64,000 bases of DNA. It comes from Agromyces flavus. Its GTDB lineage: Bacteria; Actinomycetota; Actinomycetes; Actinomycetales; Microbacteriaceae. A program made the position numbers and the translations under genes. The stretch lies in the NCBI RefSeq assembly GCF_900104685.1, contig NZ_LT629755.1, forward strand, positions 930,001 to 994,000, in the 5' to 3' direction. The notes beneath the pieces are model-generated. The model saw only the letters and a list, made by a program, of their open reading frames with translations, did not search any database and was not told where the DNA came from. Shown here in pieces: positions 38,528 to 46,264 of the stretch. The stretch's first letter is position 1; each line of letters starts with the position of its first letter.

Positions 38528-39205
38528 ATGGGATTCCTTGACCGACTCTTCGGCGGCGACGACGATCGCGCCCGCCAGTCCGCGCCGCAGGTGCCGCAGG
38601 CGCCCCAGCAGCGTCGGCTGAGCGAGGACGAGCTCGCGATCGAGCGCTACCGCTATCTCCTGCGCACCGCGCCGCCCGAGTCGATCGAAGCGGTCCACGC
38701 CGAGGCGTTCGCGAAGCTCACGCCCGAGCAGCGCCAGCAGGTGTTCCGTTCGCTCTCCGAGCAGGCCCCGGCAGGGGAGCGGCTCGCGTCCGACGACCCG
38801 CAGTCCCTGGCCCGGGCTGCGACCCGGCAGGAGCTGCGACAGCCGGGCTCGATGGAGCGCGCCTTCGCGGGCGCGCCGGCAGGCGGCGGCGCATACGGCC
38901 GTGGCGGTCCGTCGTTCGGGTCGATGGTCGGCAGTTCGCTGCTCGGCACCGTTGCGGGTGTCGTGATCGGGTCGGCGATCGCGCAGGCGTTCCTGCCCGA
39001 TGCCTCGTCGTTCGACGCGGCCGGAGCCGACGGCGCTGACGCCGCGGGCACCGACGGCGGCGACGCCGGAGACGCGGGCGCCGGCGACGCGGGCGCGGGA
39101 GACGCGGGCGGCGACTTCGGCGGGGGCGACTGGGGCGGCTCCGGCGGAGACTTCGGAGGCGACTTCGGCGGCGACTTCGGGGGCGGCGACTTCGGCGGGT
39201 TCTGA
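38528..39205 (+). CDS. Gly/Asp-rich membrane-associated protein, unknown function
   Basis: The 225-residue protein has three parts. A short amphipathic start (MGFLDRLFGGDDD) is followed by a helical segment of about 90 residues (AIERYRYLLRTAPPESIEAVHAEAFAKLTPEQRQQVFRSL). Next comes one hydrophobic stretch near residue 140 (LLGTVAGVVIGSAIAQAFL). The tail is very low-complexity Gly/Asp/Ala, ending in FGG and GDF repeats. I know no catalytic motif here. The tail resembles the GGDFGGG-type ends of some membrane-surface proteins but gives no function. It lies alone between gatB and dinB. Confidence 0.65.
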   Translation: MGFLDRLFGGDDDRARQSAPQVPQAPQQRRLSEDELAIERYRYLLRTAPPESIEAVHAEAFAKLTPEQRQQVFRSLSEQAPAGERLASDDPQSLARAATRQELRQPGSMERAFAGAPAGGGAYGRGGPSFGSMVGSSLLGTVAGVVIGSAIAQAFLPDASSFDAAGADGADAAGTDGGDAGDAGAGDAGAGDAGGDFGGGDWGGSGGDFGGDFGGDFGGGDFGGF

Positions 39206-39230
39206 TCCGACCCGGGTCGGCGGTCCCCGC

Positions 39231-39236
39231 TAGGGT
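39231..39236 (+). promoter_or_regulatory. -10 box of dinB (leaderless type)
   Basis: TAGGGT ends six bases before the dinB ATG. No LexA-type palindrome is visible nearby. Confidence 0.55.
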
Positions 39237-39242
39237 CCCAGC

Positions 39243-40541
39243 ATGAGCAGGCAGGACGGCTCGTCGCGGCAGGTCACGACGGGTCCGGTCGACGACTCGG
39301 CGACGCCGATCCTGCACGTCGACATGGATGCCTTCTTCGTCTCCGTCGAGTTGTTGCGACGCCCCGAGCTTCGGGGCAAGCCCGTGCTGGTGGGCGGCAC
39401 CGCCGGCCGGGGCGTCGTGGCGGCGGCGAGCTACGAGGCCCGCCGGTACGGCGTCAACTCGGCCATGCCGATGTCGGTCGCGCTGCAGCGCTGTCCGAAC
39501 GCCGTCGTGCTGCGCGGCGACTACCGGAGGTACGCCGAGTACTCCGACCGCGTCATGACGATCTTCCGCGAGCTCACGCCGCTCGTCGAGCCGCTCTCGA
39601 TCGATGAGGCGTTCCTCGACGTGTCGGGCGCTCGCCGGCTGCACGGCAGCCCGGCCGAGATCGCCTGGACCATCCGACGCCGCGTGCACGACGAGACCGG
39701 GCTCACGTGCTCGGTGGGCGTCGCCGCCAGCAAGTACGTGGCGAAGGTCGCGTCGGGTCGCGCCAAGCCCGACGGCATGCTCGTCGTGCCGGCCGCCGAG
39801 ACCACCGCGTTCCTGCACCCGCTGCCCGTCTCGGCACTGTGGGGCGTCGGTCGCGTGACCGAGGAGTCCCTGCTCAAGCTCGGACTGCGCACCGTCGGCG
39901 ACGTCGCCGCCATGCCGCTCGACGCCCTGACCCGGGCGGTCGGCCCGGCGCTCGCCGCCCGGCTGTCGCGGTTGGCGAACGGCATCGATCCGCGTGACGT
40001 CGAGACCCGGCGCGTCGAGAAGAGCATCGGCCACGAGACGACATTCGACCACGACCTCGTCGCGCCTGACGACATCGCCAGGGAGCTGCTCCGCCTCGCC
40101 GCCGACGTCGGCGTGCGGCTGCGGAAGGCGGGCTTGGTGGCGCGCACGGTGACGCTGAAGCTCCGCTACGGCGACTTCACCACGGTGACCCGGTCGCGCA
40201 CGCTCGCGGAGCCGACCGATGTCGCGCGCCGCATCTACGAGGAGGCGCTCGTCCCGCTCGGGGAGCTCGTGGGCGACGGGCGTCGCGTGCGCCTCATCGG
40301 CGTGCGCGCCGAGCAACTCCGCGACGCGGGCGGTGGCGCTCCGCTGTGGGACCCCGACGAGGACTGGCGCGATGCCGAGCGCACCATCGATGAGGTGACC
40401 CGGAGGTTCGGTCGCGGCGCGGTCCGTCCGGCCGCGCTCGTCCGTCCCGGCGGGCCGGGCCTGATGCCGACGGCCGGCGCCGGGTGGGAGCGGGACGACG
40501 CCGACGAGTCGGGGCGGTCGTCGGAGCGCCCGCGTCCGTGA
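39243..40541 (+). CDS. dinB: DNA polymerase IV (Y-family translesion polymerase)
   Basis: The 432-residue polymerase has the Y-family catalytic motifs ILHVDMDAFFVSVELL, with the first metal-binding Asp, and PLSIDEAFLDVSGA, with the Asp-Glu pair. YEARRYGVNSAMPM forms the finger, and VGVAASKYVAKVASGRAKPDGM and an HhH region near LWGVGRVTEESLLKLGL follow. The little-finger domain ends near residue 375. I see no clear QxxLF-type clamp-binding peptide in the Gly/Pro/Arg-rich C-terminal tail. It performs error-prone bypass synthesis. Confidence 0.94.
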   Translation: MSRQDGSSRQVTTGPVDDSATPILHVDMDAFFVSVELLRRPELRGKPVLVGGTAGRGVVAAASYEARRYGVNSAMPMSVALQRCPNAVVLRGDYRRYAEYSDRVMTIFRELTPLVEPLSIDEAFLDVSGARRLHGSPAEIAWTIRRRVHDETGLTCSVGVAASKYVAKVASGRAKPDGMLVVPAAETTAFLHPLPVSALWGVGRVTEESLLKLGLRTVGDVAAMPLDALTRAVGPALAARLSRLANGIDPRDVETRRVEKSIGHETTFDHDLVAPDDIARELLRLAADVGVRLRKAGLVARTVTLKLRYGDFTTVTRSRTLAEPTDVARRIYEEALVPLGELVGDGRRVRLIGVRAEQLRDAGGGAPLWDPDEDWRDAERTIDEVTRRFGRGAVRPAALVRPGGPGLMPTAGAGWERDDADESGRSSERPRP

Positions 40542-40594
40542 CGTGGCCGACTCGCTCCGTCCGTCAAGGTCTACCGGGGTCGGTTCGGCGCCGG

Positions 40595-40600
40595 TAGCGT
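40595..40600 (+). promoter_or_regulatory. -10 box of the GerW-like gene (leaderless type)
   Basis: TAGCGT ends six bases before the ATG at 40607. Confidence 0.5.
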
Positions 40601-40606
40601 GGCGGC

Positions 40607-40939
40607 ATGGCTGATTTCGTGCTCGAGCTCGCAGACAAGGTCGCCGGCGTCGGGGTCCGCACCTCGTATGCCGACAAGGTCCAGCTGGGTGGTGTCGATG
40701 TCGTACCCGTCGCGCTCGGCGCGTACGGGTTCGGCGGCGGCTCGGGGAGCGCCCCCGAGCAGGGCGAGGGCTCGGGCGGCGGGGGCGGGGGATGGTCCGT
40801 GCCGCTGGGCGCGTACGTGAGCCGTGGCGGCGACGTCCGATTCGAGCCCAACATCCTCGGAGTCCTCATCGTCGCGATCCCGTTCATCGCCGTCACCGGC
40901 AAGGCCCTGCGGCTCATCATCCGAGCGCTCAAGAAGTAG
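40607..40939 (+). CDS. GerW/YtfJ-family protein
   Basis: The 110-residue protein fits the sporulation-protein YtfJ (GerW) pattern. There is a short helical start, VQLGGVDVVPVALGAYGFGGGSGS, a Gly-rich loop, WSVPLGAYVSRGGDVRFEPN, and a C-terminal hydrophobic helix (VLIVAIPFIAVTGKAL) with a Lys/Arg end. In Bacillus this family acts in spore germination. Actinobacteria that do not sporulate carry it with no established role. The C-terminal helix suggests membrane attachment. Confidence 0.7.
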   Translation: MADFVLELADKVAGVGVRTSYADKVQLGGVDVVPVALGAYGFGGGSGSAPEQGEGSGGGGGGWSVPLGAYVSRGGDVRFEPNILGVLIVAIPFIAVTGKALRLIIRALKK

Positions 40940-40992
40940 GCGCATCCTCGTCGCCGCCCGCCGACGCGCGCGTCATGCGCGGCCGGCGGGCG

Positions 40993-40998
40993 TATACT
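40993..40998 (+). promoter_or_regulatory. Promoter -10 of the TPP-riboswitch operon
   Basis: TATACT is the best -10 match in the window and places the transcript start near 41005, just before the aptamer. Confidence 0.65.
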
Positions 40999-41004
40999 CG
41001 TGCT

Positions 41005-41100
41005 CGAACACGGGAGTCCGGTGAGCCGGGCTGAGAGGAAGGTTCTCCAACCTTCGACCGTCGAACCTGATCTGGGTCATGCCAGCGCAGGGAGGGCATC
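41005..41100 (+). promoter_or_regulatory. Thiamine pyrophosphate (TPP) riboswitch aptamer (THI element)
   Basis: The conserved strings are GGCTGAGAGG at about 41029-41038 and ACCTGATCTGGGTCATGCCA through CGCAGGGA at about 41065-41093, the two halves of the TPP aptamer. An AAGGTT/AACCTT stem between them (41039-41054) is the variable P3a. It lies directly upstream of ykoE, a thiamine/HMP transporter gene, so high TPP should switch the operon off. Confidence 0.95.
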
Positions 41101-41114
41101 CGATCTCATCTCCC

Positions 41115-41143
41115 GTGCCGCTTTCCACCTGACGAAAGGGCAC
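41115..41143 (+). promoter_or_regulatory. Shine-Dalgarno-sequestering hairpin (riboswitch expression platform)
   Basis: GTGCC and CTTTC (41115-41125, one bulged G) pair with GAAAG and GGCAC (41134-41143), burying the AAAGGG at 41135-41140 that would serve the GTG at 41149. Nearby CTCCCGTG (41110-41117) is the exact reverse complement of CACGGGAG (41009-41016) at the 5' edge of the aptamer, giving an alternative fold that frees the site. Confidence 0.6.
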
Positions 41144-41148
41144 GAACA

Positions 41149-41823
41149 GTGCACGAGACCACCCGCGGCACCGACCGCACCCACGACGTCGCCGGCGAGC
41201 CGATCGCGGCCGAGACGGCGACCGACACGTCCGCGCGGCGCACCTCCCACTGGCGCGTCGTCGACATCGTCGTCGCGAGCGTCATCGGCGTGGCGACCGG
41301 CCTGGTGTTCCTCTTCTGGAACAACGTCGGCTACGCCTGGTTCAGCGCGGCCGACGCGCTGACGCCTGGACTCGGGGGCGTCGCCGTCGGCATCTGGCTC
41401 ATCGGCGGCGTGCTCGGCGGCCTGATCATCCGCAAGCCGGGTGCGGCCCTCTACGTCGAACTGCTCGCGGCGATCGTCTCCGCGCTCATCGGCAACCAGT
41501 GGGGCATCGAGACCATCTACTCCGGGCTCGCGCAGGGCCTGGGCGCTGAACTGGTCTTCCTCGCGACGGGCTATCGCCGATTCGGCGTCGTCACGGCGAT
41601 GCTCGCCGGAGCGGCTGCGGGCCTGGGGGCCTGGACGCTCGAGCTGTTCACGTCCGGCAACCTGCAGAAGTCGGCCGAGTTCCTGTTCCTCTACCTCGGC
41701 ACCGTCGTGGCCTCGGGCGCGATCCTCGCGGGACTGCTCGGCTGGCTCGTCGTCCGCGCGCTCGCGGCGACCGGCGCGCTCAACCGATTCGCCGCCGGAC
41801 GGGACGTGACCGGACGGGTCTGA
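41149..41823 (+). CDS. ykoE: ECF transporter substrate-specific component YkoE (thiamine/HMP)
   Basis: The 224-residue membrane protein starts at GTG and has about six hydrophobic segments after a hydrophilic N-terminus of 40 residues. VDIVVASVIGVATGLVFLFWNNVGYAWF, RKPGAALYVELLAAIVSALIGNQWG and GLGAELVFLATGYRRF are the conserved YkoE blocks. YkoE is the S component binding thiamine or its hydroxymethylpyrimidine precursor. The TPP riboswitch upstream supports that. ykoD follows after three bases. Confidence 0.92.
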   Translation: MHETTRGTDRTHDVAGEPIAAETATDTSARRTSHWRVVDIVVASVIGVATGLVFLFWNNVGYAWFSAADALTPGLGGVAVGIWLIGGVLGGLIIRKPGAALYVELLAAIVSALIGNQWGIETIYSGLAQGLGAELVFLATGYRRFGVVTAMLAGAAAGLGAWTLELFTSGNLQKSAEFLFLYLGTVVASGAILAGLLGWLVVRALAATGALNRFAAGRDVTGRV

Positions 41824-41826
41824 CCC

Positions 41827-43329
41827 GTGGAGCACGACCGCACGCTCGCCCGCCCCGCCCGCGTGGACGCCACGGGGTGGGGGTGGCGGCACGCCGGCCG
41901 CGTGCGCCCGGCGCTGCAGGGCATCGACCTCGCGATCGACCCGGGGGAGCGGGTCCTGCTCCTCGGGCCATCCGGCTCCGGCAAGTCGACCCTGCTTCAC
42001 GCCCTCGCCGGCGTCCTCGGAGGCGACGATGAGGGCGAGTCCGTCGGCTCGCTGCGCATCGACGGCCGGCCGGCACCCGAAGCCCGTGGGCGCGCCGGGC
42101 TCGTGCTCCAGGACCCCGACTCCCAGGTCATCCTGGCGCGAGTCGGCGACGACGTGGCGTTCGGGTGCGAGAACCTCGGGGTTCCGCGCGAGGAGATCTG
42201 GCGTCGCGTCGCGGACGCGGTCGACGCGGTGGGGCTCGACCTTCCGCTGGACCATCCGACGTCGCGTCTCTCGGGCGGGCAGAAGCAGCGCCTCGCACTC
42301 GCCGGTGCGATCGCCATGCGGCCCGGGCTGCTCCTGCTCGACGAGCCCACGGCGAACCTCGATCCGGTGGGCGTCGCCGAGGTGCGCGAGGCCGTCGGCC
42401 GCGTCCTCGAGCGCACGGGCGCGACTCTCGTCGTCGTGGAGCACCGGGTCGAGGTCTGGCAGCACCTCGTCGACCGCGTGATCATCCTCGGCGCCGACGG
42501 CGACGTCGTCGCAGACGGGGCGCCGGACGAGATCCTCACCGCGCGGGCCTCGGAGTTGGCCGCCGCCGGCGTCTGGGTGCCCGGCGTGCCGCTCGGCGTG
42601 CCCGAGGCGGCGGCCGGCGTGCCCACCGTCGCGCTTCCGGATGGCACGGCGCTCCTCTCGACGCGCGACCTCGCCATCGGCCGACCGCGCGGAACGGTGC
42701 TCCACGAGGGGCTCGAGCTGGCGCTCCCGCGCGGGACGTCCACCGTGCTCACCGGACCCAACGGCGCCGGCAAGTCCACGCTCGCGCTCACGCTGGGCGG
42801 CCTGCTCGCACCCCGCGCCGGCGCGGTGATCGCCGCGAGCGGGTTCGCGCGCGGGCTCCCGAGCAGCCCGGTCCGGTGGCGCTCGCGCGACCTGCTCACG
42901 CGGATCGGCACGGTCTTCCAGGAACCGGAGCACCAGTTCGTGGCCGCAACCGTCCGCGACGAGGTCGCCGTGGCGCCGCGGGCGCTGGGTCTCGGTCCCG
43001 CCGCGGTCACCGCACGCGTCGGCGAGATCCTCGAACGACTCCGACTCGATCATCTCGCGGGCGCCAATCCGTTCACGCTCTCCGGCGGCGAGGCCCGCCG
43101 GCTCTCGGTGGGGTCGGTCCTCGCGACCCGTCCCGAGGTCGTGATCCTCGACGAACCGACGTTCGGACAGGATCGCCTCGGCTGGGTCGAGCTCGTACGA
43201 CTCCTGCACGAGCTCGTCGCGGGTGGGACCACGCTGCTGTCCGTCACCCACGACCTCGCCTTCACCGCCTCGCTCGGCGAGCGTCGGCTCGAGCTCGGCG
43301 TGCGCGCCCCCGCCGGGAGTCGCTCATGA
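41827..43329 (+). CDS. ykoD: ECF transporter ATPase YkoD (two fused ATP-binding domains)
   Basis: The 500-residue protein contains two ABC domains. The first has Walker A GPSGSGKSTLLH, signature LSGGQKQRLALAGA and Walker B LLLLDEPTANLD. The second has GPNGAGKSTLALT, LSGGEARRLSVGSV and VVILDEPTFGQD. It therefore replaces the separate EcfA and EcfA' subunits and powers uptake through YkoE and YkoC. The GTG start lies three bases after ykoE, and the stop overlaps ykoC by four bases. Confidence 0.94.
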   Translation: MEHDRTLARPARVDATGWGWRHAGRVRPALQGIDLAIDPGERVLLLGPSGSGKSTLLHALAGVLGGDDEGESVGSLRIDGRPAPEARGRAGLVLQDPDSQVILARVGDDVAFGCENLGVPREEIWRRVADAVDAVGLDLPLDHPTSRLSGGQKQRLALAGAIAMRPGLLLLDEPTANLDPVGVAEVREAVGRVLERTGATLVVVEHRVEVWQHLVDRVIILGADGDVVADGAPDEILTARASELAAAGVWVPGVPLGVPEAAAGVPTVALPDGTALLSTRDLAIGRPRGTVLHEGLELALPRGTSTVLTGPNGAGKSTLALTLGGLLAPRAGAVIAASGFARGLPSSPVRWRSRDLLTRIGTVFQEPEHQFVAATVRDEVAVAPRALGLGPAAVTARVGEILERLRLDHLAGANPFTLSGGEARRLSVGSVLATRPEVVILDEPTFGQDRLGWVELVRLLHELVAGGTTLLSVTHDLAFTASLGERRLELGVRAPAGSRS

Positions 43330-44123
43330 CCGCGCACGAGCTCGCCACGACCGACGTCCAGCCGACGCTTCGGTTCGTCGACCGCGTGAACCCGGTCACC
43401 CGGCTGGCGGCCGCGATGGTGCTGACGACCCCGCTGCTGCTCACCGTCGACTGGGTGAGCGCCGCGATCGCGCTCGGCATCCAGCTCGTGCTGTTCGCCG
43501 TGGCCGGCGTGACCCCGGCCGTGCTCGTACGCCGGACCTGGCCCATCCTGATCGCCGCTCCCGTCGCCGGGCTCAGCATGCTCCTCTACGGGGAGCCGTC
43601 CGGCACCGTGTACTGGGAGCTGTGGCTCGCGCGCATCACCGATGGCTCGATCGAGCTCGCGATCGCGGTCACCGTACGCGTCCTCGCGATCGGCCTGCCC
43701 GCCGCGCTGCTGTTCATGCGCGTCGACCCGACCGACCTCGCCGACGGGCTGGCGCAGATCGCCCGGCTCCCGGCGCGGTTCGTGCTCGGCGCACTGGCGG
43801 CGACGCGGCTCGTGGGCCTCTTCGTCGAGGACTGGCGCGCGATGTCGCTCGCTCGGCGAGCGCGGGGCATCGGCGACCATGGCGCCATCCGTCGCGCCGC
43901 GACCATGGCGTTCGCGCTGCTGGTGCTCGCGATCCGGCGAGGCTCGAAGCTCGCCACCGCGATGGAGGCCCGCGGATTCGGCGCGCACGCGCCGCGCACC
44001 TGGGCTCGTCCATCGCGGGTCGGGCTGGTCGACGCGGTGCTGCTCGTGCTGGCGGCCGCGATCGCGGCGATCGCGATCGCCGGGTCGATCTGGGCGGGCA
44101 CGTTCCACCCGGTGTGGGCGTGA
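43326..44123 (+). CDS. ykoC: ECF transporter transmembrane component YkoC (EcfT)
   Basis: The product has 265 residues from the ATG that overlaps the ykoD stop (ATGA). There are about five hydrophobic segments. The two cytoplasmic coupling-helix motifs typical of EcfT are recognisable as SLARRARGI and ATAMEARGFGA, both with the Ala-Arg-Gly core that docks on the ATPases. It completes the YkoE/D/C transporter. Its stop overlaps the GTG of the next gene, so four genes share one riboswitch-controlled message. Confidence 0.92.
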   Translation: MTAHELATTDVQPTLRFVDRVNPVTRLAAAMVLTTPLLLTVDWVSAAIALGIQLVLFAVAGVTPAVLVRRTWPILIAAPVAGLSMLLYGEPSGTVYWELWLARITDGSIELAIAVTVRVLAIGLPAALLFMRVDPTDLADGLAQIARLPARFVLGALAATRLVGLFVEDWRAMSLARRARGIGDHGAIRRAATMAFALLVLAIRRGSKLATAMEARGFGAHAPRTWARPSRVGLVDAVLLVLAAAIAAIAIAGSIWAGTFHPVWA

Positions 44124-44701
44124 CCCGCGGCGGCGCGATGGGGCTCGAGCCCGCGGTGCGCCTGGTCCGACGCGTCGCGGCGGGCCGACGCCATCCGCTC
44201 GTCCTGGTGGACGGGCCGAGCGGTGCCGGCAAGTCGACCTTCGCCGCGGTACTCGTGCGAGGCTGGCCGGGCGCCGAGCCCGTCGTGGTGCGCGTCGATG
44301 AGGCGATACCCGGATGGCGCGGCCTTCGCCGCGGCGCGGCCGCATTGGCCGTCTCGCTCGTGGGGCCGAATTCGCGCGGCGCGGTCGGCGCCGTCCACCG
44401 ATGGGACTGGCTCGCCGACCGCGGCGGCGGAGTGCAACGGGTCAGGCCGGGCCGGGCGCTCGTCGTCGACGGCTGCGGCGCCTTCCGCGCCGGACGGGAT
44501 CGGCCCGACGCCATCCGCGTCTGGGTCGACGCACCGTACATCGAGCGGCGTGAGCGCGCGCTCGCGCGCGACCGAGGCGCATTCGACCCGTACTGGGACG
44601 AGTGGGAGGCGGACTGGCGCCGGTACCTCGTCCGGGCGGCGCTGAACGAGCACGCGGTGATCCGGGTCCGACTCGGCGACCGGGCCGCGCGCGGCGCATG
44701 A
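44120..44701 (+). CDS. P-loop nucleotide-binding, kinase-like protein in the TPP-riboswitch operon
   Basis: The product has 193 residues from the GTG overlapping the ykoC stop. Near residue 26 is LVLVDGPSGAGKSTFA, a Walker A motif in uridine-kinase/small-molecule-kinase style. VVRVDEAIPGW follows in the position of the substrate-binding Asp, and then VVDGCGAFRAGR, VWVDAPYIERRERALARD and FDPYWDEWEADWRRY. The order matches small-molecule kinases of the uridine kinase type. The substrate is unknown. Its place behind ykoEDC makes a vitamin or precursor substrate possible, but that is inference. No membrane segment is seen. Confidence 0.65.
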   Translation: MTRGGAMGLEPAVRLVRRVAAGRRHPLVLVDGPSGAGKSTFAAVLVRGWPGAEPVVVRVDEAIPGWRGLRRGAAALAVSLVGPNSRGAVGAVHRWDWLADRGGGVQRVRPGRALVVDGCGAFRAGRDRPDAIRVWVDAPYIERRERALARDRGAFDPYWDEWEADWRRYLVRAALNEHAVIRVRLGDRAARGA

Positions 44702-44721
44702 CCGGAGCCATCGCGCGGGAC

Positions 44722-44727
44722 TACGGT
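44722..44727 (+). promoter_or_regulatory. -10 box of the small acidic protein gene (leaderless type)
   Basis: TACGGT ends six bases before the ATG at 44734. Confidence 0.5.
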
Positions 44728-44733
44728 GGGGGC

Positions 44734-44982
44734 ATGGCAGATGCATCGACCTACGTCGCCGAGTTCATCGACGGCCCCCTCGAGGGCGACTTCGAGCAGC
44801 GCGCGCTCGTCGGCGGCAAGCCCGAGAAGCGCGTCGGCATGGTCGCCGCAGTCGACGGGCTCGAGTCCCTGTTCTGGTACGACGCGGTCGAGGAGCACGA
44901 GGTCAACGGGCAGCTGCGCGTGCGCTTCCGTTTCGACGCCGACGACTCCGACCCGGTCGAGTACGACGAGGAGAACGACTGA
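44734..44982 (+). CDS. Small acidic hypothetical protein
   Basis: The product has 82 residues: ADASTYVAEFIDGPLEGDFE, then LFWYDAVEEHEVNGQLRVRF, ending in an acidic tail. The alternation suggests a small beta-sheet protein. I recognise no family. The start is supported by the TACGGT box six bases upstream, and coding bias matches its neighbours. It is convergent with the PBP-like gene. Confidence 0.55.
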   Translation: MADASTYVAEFIDGPLEGDFEQRALVGGKPEKRVGMVAAVDGLESLFWYDAVEEHEVNGQLRVRFRFDADDSDPVEYDEEND

Positions 44983-44992
44983 CGCGTGCCCG

Positions 44993-46240
44993 TCAGGCGC
45001 TGCCGTCGAGGAACGCGCCGATCAGCTCGCCGGGGTGCGTGAGTCGCCAGACCGGCCCCGGGTCGCGGATCGCCGCGTCGAGTTCGAGTGCCGAGCTCAC
45101 GTCGCGTTCGCCGAGCCGCACGGTCACGGTGCCGACCTGTCGTCCGGCCGCCGCGGTGGTGAACGGTTCGACGGCGACCGTCGCCGCGTCGGGCGCTGCA
45201 CCGAAGGCGGCATCCGTTCGGGCAGCTGACGCGACGAGGCGCGCCCGCTCGCCCCACGCGGCCCGCACCTCGCCGTAGGAGGCACCCGCGGGGATGATCT
45301 CGATGGGCGCCGAGGCGGCTTGCATGCTCTCGACGGCGGCCAGGACGGCCGGATCGAGCGTCTCGTAGTCGTCGACGCCCGTCATGGCGCCCACGAGTCG
45401 CCGCGTCTCGTCGCCGACCTCGATCTCGGCGGTGAACACGAAGGACAGCGCGGCCTCGTCGGTGTAGCTGCGGCTCATCGCGCGGATCCCGTCGCCGCCG
45501 AGGTGCGCGATGACATCGGGGATGCGGCGGTCATCGGCCGCCAGCGGTCCCTCGCCGGCGAGGAACATCGGTCCCAGCGTCGGGTCGGCGAGCACGAGGC
45601 CCGCGAGCCGCGCAAGTTCGGCCGCGGTGCCCACGTTCTCGCCCGACAAGCCGGTCGCGTCGGCGACGCGAAGCGTGGCGAAGCCCTGCTCCTCGAGCCA
45701 TCCGTTCGCCTCGCGAACGTAGTTCTCGACGCTGCCGAAGGACCACGTCGCCAGCGTGTCGGCGTGGTTGTTGCTCGAGGCGAGCATGAGTGCACGCAGG
45801 ACGTCGCGCTCGTTCCAGTTCTCGCCGGGCGAGACCTTCAACGCGCGCGACCCCTCTGCCTGATAGGTGAGGTACGCCGAGTAGTCGGCGGCGCCGATCC
45901 GGATGTCGGGACCGCTCGTCCCCTCCTCGAGGGGGAGCGAGTCCACCGTCACGAGTGCGGTGACGAGCTTGGCCGCTCCGCCGATCGGCGCGGGCTCGTC
46001 ATCGGCGAGCGAGGCGACGAGCTCGGCCTCGCCGGACTCGCCGACGAGCGCCACGGCGGACGCGCCATCGTCGGGCAGGACCACGGCGGCCGGCTCGGCG
46101 GCGGCGGCCTGCGCTTCGTCGACGCGGACGGAGACCGCCGGCAGGGGGCCGAGCAGCATCGCCGGGCCGTACACGCCGACGGCGAGGATCGCGAGCGTGC
46201 CGACGGCGATGCCGATCACGCGTCCGGGGGAGCGACTCAT
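44993..46240 (-). CDS. D-alanyl-D-alanine carboxypeptidase-like protein with degenerate active site
   Basis: The 415-residue protein has an N-terminal membrane segment (VIGIAVGTLAILAVGVYGPAMLL) and a PBP5/6-type transpeptidase fold. The SxxK position reads PIGGAAKLVTALVTVD, where the family has PIASITKxxTAL. The nucleophilic Ser is Gly while the Lys remains. SxN is kept (ASSNNHADTLA), and DATGLSGEN follows. The third motif region reads GIRAMSRSYTDEAALSF where the family has GIKTGYT. It therefore looks like a non-catalytic homologue that may bind the wall or regulate an active PBP. The ATG follows a leaderless-type -10. Confidence 0.75.
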   Translation of the reverse strand: MSRSPGRVIGIAVGTLAILAVGVYGPAMLLGPLPAVSVRVDEAQAAAAEPAAVVLPDDGASAVALVGESGEAELVASLADDEPAPIGGAAKLVTALVTVDSLPLEEGTSGPDIRIGAADYSAYLTYQAEGSRALKVSPGENWNERDVLRALMLASSNNHADTLATWSFGSVENYVREANGWLEEQGFATLRVADATGLSGENVGTAAELARLAGLVLADPTLGPMFLAGEGPLAADDRRIPDVIAHLGGDGIRAMSRSYTDEAALSFVFTAEIEVGDETRRLVGAMTGVDDYETLDPAVLAAVESMQAASAPIEIIPAGASYGEVRAAWGERARLVASAARTDAAFGAAPDAATVAVEPFTTAAAGRQVGTVTVRLGERDVSSALELDAAIRDPGPVWRLTHPGELIGAFLDGSA

Positions 46241-46246
46241 GCGCTC

Positions 46247-46252
46247 AGGCTA
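46247..46252 (-). promoter_or_regulatory. -10 box of the PBP-like gene (leaderless type)
   Basis: TAGCCT on the minus strand ends six bases before the ATG at 46240. Confidence 0.5.
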
Positions 46253-46264
46253 ACGCGGCGCCGG

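Noticed and set aside
39231..39243. A LexA (SOS) box expected upstream of dinB
   Set aside because: No GAAC-N-GTTC-type palindrome was found in the short upstream region. Only the leaderless -10 box is visible.
40607..40939. GerW-like gene as evidence that the organism sporulates
   Set aside because: The family is widespread in non-sporulating actinobacteria, and no other sporulation gene is in the window.
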